Below are positions 33,566 through 41,785 of a stretch of DNA of 64,000 nt, piece by piece; the first letter of the stretch is position 1, and every line of letters begins with the position of its first letter. The DNA comes from Prostheceraeus crozeri. Its lineage: Eukaryota > Platyhelminthes > Polycladida > Euryleptidae. Below the pieces are notes generated by a model. The model saw nothing but the letters and a program-made list of their open reading frames with translations, made no database searches and had not been told where the DNA came from. The position numbers and the translations under genes were made by a program. Location: positions 434,001 to 498,000 of the forward strand of contig CAJQUW010001972.1 in assembly GCA_907163375.1 (NCBI GenBank), in the 5' to 3' direction.

Positions 33566-34972
33566 ATGAATTCTAAAAATTCCGAAAATTTAATTAAATT
33601 AAGAATTGCTAATTTAGATTTATTGAATTATCTATTAAACAAAAATAAAAACTTAAATTGTAAAATTTATGAAGGTAACGACGACAAACAAAGTTTGGCT
33701 ACTACCTACGGTGGTGACATACAAAAAACATTAGAAAACTTTCCTGGATTTATTTGGAGTAAATATTCGAAAGAAAAACATCTTCCTGGTCATTCATATA
33801 CCGGTCCAGGAACTCGACTAGATATAAGACTAGATGAGAATAATAATCCGAAACCAGGTGAAGAACCAATAAATAGAGTAGATGCCGCAGCTTACAGGCT
33901 TGATTTAGCTTATCGAAATCATGATCTAAGTTCTCGACATGCAGCTGATAAGAAGATGATTCAAGAATTAGATAGTATTCAAAATCCTACATTTAGAGAA
34001 AAAATTGAAAGAATGTTTGTTAAGAAAGCTTTACAAGCTAAAATATTATTCGGTCAGGGTTTAAATGAAACTAATAACTCTGAGAGCAACGCTCGAAGTA
34101 ATAACTCTGAGAGCAACGCTCGAACCTACGCGTCTGAAATTCATAGGGAATACAGAAAGCCGAAATATCTATTGAAAGTAAAAGTATTTAATAAAGATGA
34201 TATTTGGAGTGCTGATCTTATTCATATGCCGAATGAAAGGGACTACAAATACGCATTGACCGTTATAGATTTATATACACGATACGCTTGGGTAAAGCCT
34301 TTAAAAAATAAAAGTGGTCTATCAGTTAAATATGCGTTTGAAGAAATCTTTAAAGAAAGTAAGAGAAAGCCAAGGAAATTGTTTGTGGATAAAGGATCGG
34401 AATTTTATAACAGAAACGTTCAGCCACTATTTGAAACAGACGAAAGTCATCGCCAAGGCTCAGTTTATTCAACTGAAAATGCAGGGAAGGCCGTAGTGAT
34501 AGAAAGATTCAATCGGACGTTAAAAAATAAATTATTCAAGAAATTTACTGAGCAAAGAAATCAGAAATGGTTGAAGATATTACCAGGAATTGTGGAAGAG
34601 TACAATAATAAAGTTCATTCTGGTATTGAAGAAACTCCAAAGAATGCTTCTGACGACCCTGATTTAGTACGAAAGAAAATATTCGAGAATAATAATTTGA
34701 ATGAGAGTAATCCGAATTTGCAGAAACTTAAGCCGAAATTTAAAATTGGAGATAGAGTTAGAATATTTAAATATAAGAATAAATTTGAAAAAGGCTTTGT
34801 TGGCTATTGGACTAAAGAAATATTTGAAGTGTGCAAAATAAATCAAAGTTATCCGATTACTTATGAAATTAAAGATTTAGATAATGAGGATATCAGAGGC
34901 CGTTTTTATCAAAATGAATTACAGAAAACAGAGCTTTATCCTTTAGGTGGCGCTTTAGCTAGCATCGCTTGA
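33566..34972 (+). CDS. INT: Polinton phospholipase A2-integrase fusion
   Basis: Start at the Met at 33566 on CTTTTAAAATG, giving 468 residues in one open frame. Residues about 70-145 match the parvovirus VP1-type phospholipase A2: LPGHSYTGPGTRL carries the YxGPG calcium loop, NRVDAAAYRLDLAYRNHD the catalytic His-Asp, and AADKKM the later Asp. A linker of two SNNSESNAR-type repeats (about 169-187) leads to a retroviral-type integrase core, with Asp217 in WSADLIH, Asp275 in LFVDKGSEF and Glu313 in VIERFNRTLK. A C-terminal SH3-like part begins FKIGDRVRIFKYK. The first domain would breach endosomal membranes, the second integrate the element's DNA. The protease gene converges on it two bases after the stop. 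Confidence 0.88.
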   Translation: MNSKNSENLIKLRIANLDLLNYLLNKNKNLNCKIYEGNDDKQSLATTYGGDIQKTLENFPGFIWSKYSKEKHLPGHSYTGPGTRLDIRLDENNNPKPGEEPINRVDAAAYRLDLAYRNHDLSSRHAADKKMIQELDSIQNPTFREKIERMFVKKALQAKILFGQGLNETNNSESNARSNNSESNARTYASEIHREYRKPKYLLKVKVFNKDDIWSADLIHMPNERDYKYALTVIDLYTRYAWVKPLKNKSGLSVKYAFEEIFKESKRKPRKLFVDKGSEFYNRNVQPLFETDESHRQGSVYSTENAGKAVVIERFNRTLKNKLFKKFTEQRNQKWLKILPGIVEEYNNKVHSGIEETPKNASDDPDLVRKKIFENNNLNESNPNLQKLKPKFKIGDRVRIFKYKNKFEKGFVGYWTKEIFEVCKINQSYPITYEIKDLDNEDIRGRFYQNELQKTELYPLGGALASIA

Positions 34973-34973
34973 G

Positions 34974-35462
34974 TTATAGATTGTTTAACTCTAACATAAT
35001 ATCTAGAAATGATACTCCTTTTTGTAATTTGTACAAAACGTATAAACATAATTGTCCACAATAGGTAGTGCCTGGTGTTTGAATTTGAAACGTATTGTAT
35101 GTTCCCGTTCCAAGTAATTCTTTTACTTCATTTGTAGGGGGCAAACCGTATGAGTCGAACCAATAGTTCTCAGCCTCCGGGCGGTCAAAATAATAGTTCT
35201 GCTGATGATTTTTAACGCCTGCTGACCAATGTACACCTTTTTCATTTGACGTATGAAGATTTGTTATGAAATTTACAGTTATTGATGGAACTTTGTTCCG
35301 GGAACTGAAGGTTCCTGTTGGCCTATTTTTTAGGAATTGTAATTCGTTTCTCATTAGAACATGAAAATTCTTTATTCCTAATCGATTAGCGATTTTCTTT
35401 AGGTCGAAATTCGTTGTCGTTTGTGTTCCATATAATTTCAAAAACTCATTTATGTTGCTCAT
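34974..35462 (-). CDS. PRO: Polinton adenain-like cysteine protease
   Basis: A 162-residue leftward gene starting on ATTATAAAATGAGC. The catalytic set of the adenovirus maturation protease is present in order: His78 in KGVHWSA, Asp103 in YWFDSYGLPP, Gln128 in QIQTPG and Cys135 in TTYCGQLCLYVLYKL. The Gln-to-Cys spacing of seven equals that in adenain. Such enzymes trim capsid and core proteins inside the assembling particle. Length is typical for Polintons. Two small hairpins (35287-35299, 35301-35315) lie within the coding sequence, around the codons for TGTFSSRNK. Confidence 0.9.
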   Translation of the reverse strand: MSNINEFLKLYGTQTTTNFDLKKIANRLGIKNFHVLMRNELQFLKNRPTGTFSSRNKVPSITVNFITNLHTSNEKGVHWSAGVKNHQQNYYFDRPEAENYWFDSYGLPPTNEVKELLGTGTYNTFQIQTPGTTYCGQLCLYVLYKLQKGVSFLDIMLELNNL

Positions 35463-35497
35463 TTTATAATAAAAAAATTTCTTAATGGACCCCTAGA

Positions 35498-35674
35498 AGT
35501 CAGAGGGGGGGTATTGATTTAAAACTGTTCTCTAATGATGTCTTTCCTTACTACTTAGTCAGAAGGGGGGTATTGATTTAAAACTGTTACATAATGATGA
35601 CTTTCCTTACTACTTAGTCAGAAGGGGGTATTGATTTAAAACTGTCCCATAATGATGACTTTCCTTACTACTTA
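35498..35674. repeat. Three tandem 59-bp repeats
   Basis: Units start AGTCAGAGGGGGGG / AGTCAGAAGGGGGG at 35498, 35557 and 35616. Each contains TATTGATTTAAAACTGT, and they end in TTTCCTTACTACTT. The G run shortens from 7 to 6 to 5. They sit just upstream of the protease start and may belong to its control region. Confidence 0.85.
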
Positions 35675-35744
35675 TTCGATTTTGAAATGATTAAATTTAA
35701 TCTAAATTTGAACGTTACATTGTTGCATTGTATTAGTAGAGTTG

Positions 35745-35905
35745 GTGTTTCGCACATCTTTTATCAATAGTAATTCATTACTCATCAATATGTGAAAATT
35801 CTTTAATCCCAATTGCTTAGCAATCTCATTTAAATCGAAATTTAATGTGGTTTTGTTTGCTGTATATTTTTTTGGAAGTCTCTGATGTTTCTCATTTTTA
35901 TAGAA
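35745..35905 (-). pseudogene. Partial second copy of the protease gene's 5' end
   Basis: On the minus strand this stretch resembles the first ~45 codons of the neighbouring protease gene (shared FDL..IA..LG..NFH.LM.NEL pattern). It lies just upstream of the 59-bp repeats. It is a fossil fragment inside the Polinton and nothing of the catalytic part follows. Confidence 0.6.
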
Positions 35906-36027
35906 GATACAATATTTCTATTATATTCCCGTAAATGAGAAATTAAAAACAACACATGGATATTTCAATTTGGTTACATCCACTTTGCATACATTCAATT
36001 TGGATACATTGAAATACATGTAAATTT

Positions 36028-36257
36028 GTCCACGCGAGGACAAGGTTTCATTGGATGAGAGAAAAATGACGTCATATAACAACATAATGAAAATGATTGA
36101 AAACAGGAAATTACATTGCATTTAAAACAGGAAATAACATTGCATTTAAAACAGGAAATAACATTGCATTTAAAACAGGAAATAACATGGCATATAAGAT
36201 ACAAGTTTTCTAAACAATAGGATTTCTGTCCACGCGAGGACAAGGTTTCATTGGTTG
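36028..36257. repeat. 24-bp tandem array flanked by 28-bp direct repeats
   Basis: About four copies of AAAACAGGAAATAACATTGC plus ATTT lie at 36102-36195; another, detached, occurs near 36288-36315. On either side GTCCACGCGAGGACAAGGTT plus TCATTGG occurs at about 36029 and 36228. Base composition here is less A+T-biased than in the element's core genes. Confidence 0.8.
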
Positions 36258-36637
36258 AAACACTCTATTGTATTTACATGTGCAAGAGGAAATAACATTG
36301 CATATAAAACAGAGGGGTTTCAAGAATGATAAATTTTCTTCACAGCGCGTCTAATGTCAACGCGTTCATTTGATTAGTTGAATGGCGCAGTATTTTAGCT
36401 GAATGGCGCACCATTATTCAAGAGAATATAATGGTCTAACATTGAAAATAAAGTGCCTTGCGGCCGTATCGCAATAACAATAGCGGAGTTTAACATCCAA
36501 ATTCCATTGAATATGTCAGCGCGGTATTATCGCTAAATGACGCACCATTGTTTGAGAGAAGAATGGAATCATTTGGAATGTCACATAATTGCTTTACACA
36601 ATGAAGTCAATCTTCCGATAACATTAGGTCGTGACTT

Positions 36638-37075
36638 TTAAAGTACAAGAGAAACAGACACCCAACAAAGCGTAGGAAATTTGTCTGCTAATTTACCTAA
36701 TTTCATAACAAATGAAACTTCGGTGCGTGAATAATTGATATGATTTTGCTTCAAGAGACTATAAAAATAAGACTTGTCATTATCACAAACAGAGAGCAGA
36801 TAGTGCTTACCGATAAAAATTTTACACATAACACTGAGTGAATTGTTTCTTTTTTCATGCAACAAGAATTTGTGTAAGTTTACAATTGTATTATTCTCTC
36901 CACCATTTGGCTCTATGAAATCACTCAAAGTATCTGTAAATTCATGCCTCTCCAATTCCTCCCGTAATTTTTTCATCCTCCCTGGCAACGATTGTTTTCT
37001 TCTATCTTCAAATTGATCTTGTCTCATTTTGAGAAATATATGACGAGAGCGTTTTGACACAACCTTCACTGACAA
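36638..37075 (-). CDS. Polinton uncharacterised protein near the right end
   Basis: A 145-codon leftward frame between the protease region and the right terminal repeat. The N-terminal half is basic and helical (RMKKLREELERHEFTDTLSDFI). The C-terminal half has FIGKHYLLSVCDND and VSFVMKLGKLADKFPTLCWVSV, a hydrophobic pattern of the kind seen in short companion proteins of some mobile elements. The product is not recognised. It could be an element gene or captured host sequence. The frame's length in this composition makes chance less likely but does not exclude it. Confidence 0.4.
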   Translation of the reverse strand: MSVKVVSKRSRHIFLKMRQDQFEDRRKQSLPGRMKKLREELERHEFTDTLSDFIEPNGGENNTIVNLHKFLLHEKRNNSLSVMCKIFIGKHYLLSVCDNDKSYFYSLLKQNHINYSRTEVSFVMKLGKLADKFPTLCWVSVSLVL

Positions 37076-37399
37076 TAAACACTATTTAATTAAATAAGTC
37101 TTCAGCACAATTGTTTGAAATAGCCATATCGATTATTGTTGTTGTGTATTGTTACACGGCATTGCAGCCGGAGTAGGATTTGCTGGTTATATATTTCACG
37201 TCTTACAAATGTCTAAGTGGGTGTAGCAGCTGTTTGTTCTTTCATACATTGTTTCCTTTCAAATGTTTGAGTTGGAGGACACAGCTCCTTACACTGAAAT
37301 GCATTTTATTCATAAATGCGAGAAGCAGATGTTCTCTACAATTGAATGACAATTGTAAAAGTACCTAAACTTATTGTTAAGAATATGTCAATTACTTCA

Positions 37400-38109
37400 A
37401 ATATTATTAGTCACATGATATATTTTAAAAACCTGAAAGATGGATAAAATTCATGAATTTGAAATTCTCAACTTTTATGATTTTCGGTGTCCTGGAACGG
37501 TCATGATTTAAGCAAGAAAATTGTAATTCTCAAATTTTGAAATTCTCAACTTTTATGATTTTCGGTGTCCTGGAACGGTCATGATTTAAGCGGTGAAAAT
37601 TGTAATTCTCAAATTTGAGATTTTGAAAAATTTGAAAATTGGGTATTTTTAAAAACGCCCAAATTTGTGAATTTAGGTCTTCATAACCTGAAAAAGGGTT
37701 CAAATTCATGAATTTATGTCGTTTTTAAAAAGTACCATTTTTTCAAAAATGGTACTTTTTGAATGGTCTAAATTCATGTATTTAGGTCTTAAAAACCTGA
37801 AAAAGGGTTCAAATTCATGAATTTATGTCGTTTTTAAAAAGTACCATTTTTTCAAAAATGGTACTTTTTGAATGGTCTAAATTCATGTATTTAGGTCTTA
37901 AAAACCTGAAAAAGGGTTCAAATTCATGAATTTATGTCGTTTTTAAAGATACTATTTTTTTGAATTTTAGGTGTCCTGGAACGGTCTAAATTCATGTATT
38001 TAGGTCTTAAAAACCTGAAAAAGGGTCTAAATTCATGAATTTATGTCGTTTTTAAAGATACTATTTTTTGAATTTTATGGTGGCCTGGAACGGTCTTTTG
38101 CCCATTACT
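37400..38109 (-). repeat. Polinton right terminal inverted repeat
   Basis: The inverted counterpart of 19432-19922, ending GCCCATTACT. It is longer than the left repeat because a ~110-bp unit is tandemly repeated (GTCGTTTTTAAAAAGTACC at about 37718 and 37828). The terminal motif occurs four times on the minus strand, at 37486, 37564, 37970 and 38079. Confidence 0.9.
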
Positions 38110-38115
38110 TACCAC
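38110..38115. repeat. Polinton target-site duplication, right copy (TACCAC)
   Basis: An exact repeat of 19426-19431, directly after the element's final ACT. Confidence 0.93.
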
Positions 38116-38645
38116 ACAATTTTCTTCTACCTGCTAAGATACCCACTCAGTCACTCACTAACACACACTTCCAAGGAAACGTCACAGAGGTCATTTCGAA
38201 TCTCAATGACTCGCCTATTGGTCAAGTCGTTTGGACGATCGGAGGGAATAACAGAGGAGAAAGTCACGTAAACACGCCAAATATTCTAGGAGTCGGTTTA
38301 TTACCGGGAGAAGTTGAATCCATCTGGTCTCCACACGCCTTCTCATTCGATGTCCACTCAATTCCAGCAATCTTAAAGCATAATATCGGGCAGTATAGAC
38401 AAAGTCGCTACAAGAAGCACATCACTAAATTGTTCCACAAGTTCTCCAGGCTCCTCTCAGACAGCTCCAACGTTGTTTGGGAGCAATCTAGACTGCACGA
38501 TCCCATTTCTAACAAGTGAGGGCCATGATCACGCATATCAGCTTGTGGAAACCGTTATGGCGACCAGCCATGATAGATGGACCATCAGACATAATGGGGT
38601 GAAGGGCGCATTCACTTGCCCAAGATGAACATCCATGCCATGAAG
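38116..38645 (+). pseudogene. Host exon-like coding sequence at the Polinton insertion site
   Basis: From the target duplication to 38519 the frame is open and looks protein-like: FQGNVTEVISNLNDSPIGQV, VVWTIGGNNRGESH, SIWSPHAFSFDVHSIPAIL, SNVVWEQSRLHDPI. It differs sharply in composition from the Polinton. A donor-like GTGAGG lies at 38516 and a better one, GTAAGA, at 38646. Sequence after 38520 also contains open codons (GHDHAYQLVETVMAT), but a stop and frame change separate them from the second donor. The protein is not recognised; a secreted hydrolase is only a guess. On the other side of the Polinton, 19398-19431 is open in the compatible frame, so the element may interrupt an exon. Confidence 0.4.
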
Positions 38646-38649
38646 GTAA

Positions 38650-39250
38650 GAAGTTGCCTTACGCCTCCTTTCACTAGCTCTCTTCTACTTCTGCTATCAA
38701 CCATTATAGAAACAAATGTAAGCACGCAAAATGTCAGATAATTAACACAAACAAATTGACCTATTCATAACATACAAAATCGAAGTTTCACGATAATAAA
38801 CTCCGGCAACACGAAAACCGGCAAAAATCGGTTAGAGACGAATCTGGCAGCCACACTATCATGATTCTAGCATGCAAAATTTTCAACTTGCATCCTGCTC
38901 TCCTAGAATGGCTTATATAAAATTATTTTGTACTGCGAAGAACATTATACATCATTTCATAGGATATTCCTACCCGATAAAAATCCCACAGGTTCATATT
39001 TCTCCTAGCATTTCCTGAAAATTTTTAAAACATCCCGCATTTCGGAAATTCCTTAGCAAATAGCAACACTGCCCGCTGACACCGCATTTGAACACAAAAT
39101 TGTAAATCCGTGAAGTTAAGTTGCTTTTAACTTTTCACTATGTAGAACTGGAAAATCATGCTGGTTTCAGACCGCAACTCAACTTCATTAGATTATTTAT
39201 AATTCTTAATATTTGAAAATATACTTCATTTCATGAAAGTATGGCGATCA
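38650..39250. other. Non-coding stretch, probable intron or spacer
   Basis: Begins after the GTAAGA donor-like site. No gene or repeat structure was recognised. Confidence 0.35.
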
Positions 39251-39253
39251 TAC

Positions 39254-39391
39254 CTGAAGTGTCCATCGGTAGAATTGCTTAAACCGGAGACATTTGTTCT
39301 CATTGCATCAAAACCATTGATTGGAGTAGAAGAACAATAACTGCTTGACATCATCGAGTTGAACTGTGAGGAATAAAGCAAACCTCCTGTT
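39254..39391 (-). CDS. Candidate host exon (minus strand)
   Basis: On the minus strand an acceptor-like TTATTTTCAG is followed by 138 open bases ending CACTTCAG|GTATGA. The codons read GGLLYSSQFNSMMSSSY then SGLSNSTDGHFR. A related exon-like block with similar borders lies at 39772-39895, suggesting exon duplication. No protein family is recognised. Short length keeps confidence low. Confidence 0.3.
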
Positions 39392-39771
39392 CTGAAAATA
39401 AATCATTTGTATTCATTCTAAAAGTAAGGTTGTTGAATAATCTTTAGCACAAATAAGTCGAAGATTTCATAGAAGATACTCCAAATGTAATCGAATTAAA
39501 CTTGTTAAGGCGTTACTCCTTCTTATGCTGAACACATCTCAAGACTCATTCACACACATGGTTTGTCATAAATTACAACAAAATTAGTAGTACTGATGAT
39601 AAGATTCTTCTTCGTACTATGTTAAACGCTGTCTGGCCGTGCAAGTCACATGTGGTTGCCACTGAATAATTGCTATTATACGGTTTAACGGATAAAAGCA
39701 TTGCACAGCGAACAGGCTTCATCACCCTACTGATGTGAAACCATATATTGATTACTTATAAGAATACCCAC

Positions 39772-39895
39772 CTGAGGCTTCCATCAGCACCGAATTGCGG
39801 CAGACATTTCAAACCGGAGCAAAATGACCAATATTGGAACAGAAGAACCGTAACGGTCTAGTAATCGACAGTAACGGAAAATGCCTCAGCTTATC
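39772..39895 (-). pseudogene. Second exon-like block related to 39254-39391
   Basis: Minus strand: acceptor-like ATATTTTCAG, then about 124 bases, then GCCTCAG|GTGGGT. Bases such as GGTTCTTCTGTTCCAAT and TGCTCCGGTTTGAA align with the neighbouring candidate exon, and the SGL..DG..R pattern recurs. No frame is open throughout, so this may be a decayed duplicate. Confidence 0.28.
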
Positions 39896-40519
39896 CTGAA
39901 AATATAAATCTGAACTATACACGGAAATACAGATTTCAGAAAAGCATAGCAACAGAACACATTTAACAACTTCAGATTCAATATTTGAACACGTCTTTAC
40001 CTTTAATGGTATCACATCGATTAGGTTGTTCGGCGAGTGTCTCATTCACCCGCGAAATTAGATGTTTTTCCACAAAAGATCGTATCTCAAATTTCGGTTA
40101 CTCTTTTACTCTACTAAATGATAAAATGAAAATATTCTTACTGGATTTTACAGGGTTGAGAATGGATTAATGGTGAAATTCAACTTTTGGGCCCTAAAAA
40201 GAACACAAAATATAGAACACATGAGGTTGATTTATTGAGACTGAAGCGGATTTCCGCGTATAATGGGAAAATTCTCCCGATTTCAAAATGCGACAATTTT
40301 CAACTCCTGAATTCAGCGGATGAGGGTAACTCACAAAATCCTATTTCAGCTCTAAGTATATGCACAAATGGATCTCACGGAACGGACTTTACACAATATT
40401 GATGTTATATTTATGCATATATTGAAATTATATATGATAGTATATGAATATATTATCTCTTGCGTCGATGTCGTTCCTGCAGGAAACCACTGTTGATCTC
40501 TTGCTGCCATAGATGGTTA

Positions 40520-41261
40520 TAGTCCGGGAGCTAGCGTGAAGTTGTGCAGGGAACGAGGTAGTACATAAAACTTTCACATAGCATAGTACTCCTCTAACCT
40601 ACTGCAAAACGTCTGCCGGATCAGATCATTTGCTTTTCAGAAATAGAGAGGATAACACAATCCTATGTATTTCCAATGGTAAAATTGTGACATTTAAGGT
40701 GTTGACTCCATTTTTTCGAATTTTTGCTCATAAAAGTTACACAAATTGGTATTTTGTTGAATTGGTTATTATAGAAATCATCTACAGATCATGATCTTTC
40801 AAATGAGCTATCATTCAGTGACAGAGGATGAAGTAAAGTGTCAAGCAGACAATTTTCGTTGGTGTAACTGCAAATTTTACCATAGAAATTTCAGGAAAAT
40901 TGTTGATATACTTTAACGAAAAGTGTCTGTTTGTACACTTTACTTCATCCTCTGTCATTGAATGATAACTCATTTGAAAGATCATGATCTGTAGATGATT
41001 TCTATAATAACCAATTCAACAAAATACCAACTTGTACATTTTTTATGAGCAAAAACTCGAAAAAATGGAGTCAACACCTTAGATATCACAATTTTACCAT
41101 TGGAAATACATAGGATTTTGTTATCATCTCTATTTCTGAAAAGCAAATGATCTGATCCGGCAGACGCGAAGTTTTGCGGTAGGTTAGAGGTGTATTGTGC
41201 TATGTGAAAGTTTTATGTACTACCTCGTTCCCTGCACAACTTCACGCTAGCTCCCGGACTA
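40520..41261. mobile_element. Foldback MITE with ~340-bp inverted arms, PIF/Harbinger-type target
   Basis: The left arm (40520-40860) begins TAGTCCGGGAGCTAGCGTGA and is mirrored by 40917-41261 with few mismatches, leaving a ~55-bp loop. TTA flanks both ends (40517-40519 and 41262-41264), the 3-bp TWA target typical of PIF/Harbinger. Arms contain CAGAGGATGAAGTAAAGTGT and AAATGATCTGATCCGGCAGA. There is no coding capacity. Confidence 0.8.
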
Positions 41262-41424
41262 TTAGTTCAGCTTGTACAAAAGTATCCTAAACATAGAAAA
41301 AGTATCCTAATAACACAGAAATCAAAGCAGACCAGTTTAATCCATCCTAGACGGCAACCCGCTCTAGTCAGGTATCGAACACATAACCTGCAGGGCATTA
41401 TCATGTACAGTATATAAGAGTATA

Positions 41425-41602
41425 TGCAGTTGGTTCCAAAAGTTAACATGCAGGGATGATAGAGAAGTTTTCGGTCTTTGAATATTACTTAGTCTTTTCA
41501 AGCGACTGCAACAAGTCTCAAAAACAAAGTCAAAAACGTCAGTCACCGGAAAAAAAATTTCAAAATTTTCCATTGGAAAATTTTCCATTTGCATCACTGC
41601 GG
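41425..41602. repeat. Dispersed repeat family, copy C (3' part only)
   Basis: Matches 59325-59485 closely: AGTTGGTNCCAAAAGTTAAC, AGGGATGATAGAGAAGTTTT, AAAACGTCA, TTTCAAAATTTTCCATT. It carries an extra TGGAAAATTTTCCA duplication near its end. This copy lacks the part shared by copies A and B. Confidence 0.75.
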
Positions 41603-41785
41603 GTTGGCATCCACGCACTATTCAAATTAGTCCTGAGACTATTTTTCATGGAAACGCATCTCAGACTTAGATATTTCGTGACTTTTCTACAAATGTGCCT
41701 AAAATTAGACTTAACCCTTTCCTTACGGCTATGCAAAATGAAAAGACCTTCTCCAGCGGCGCATTTTTTATGAAAATATGAATAA

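Larger units (their letters stand above)
19432..38109. mobile_element. Polinton/Maverick element, near-complete
   Basis: An 18.7-kb element with AGT ends, long terminal inverted repeats and a perfect 6-bp target duplication. It encodes major and minor capsid proteins, packaging ATPase, adenain-like protease, protein-primed DNA polymerase and integrase, the core set shared by Polintons and adintovirus-like genomes. It is visibly more A+T-rich than its flanks. Matching flanking duplications, similar inverted repeats and long open frames suggest a recent insertion; no date can be given. As a fossil it looks almost whole, with about one or two breaks. Confidence 0.95.

Noticed and set aside
36102-36243. 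Minus-strand frame with repeated Phe-Lys-Cys-Asn-Val-Ile-Ser-Cys
   Set aside because: It is simply the 24-bp tandem repeat read in a frame divisible by three; not a protein repeat.
36096-36320. CRISPR-like array
   Set aside because: The 24-bp units are directly adjacent with no unique spacers, in an animal genome; a simple tandem repeat.
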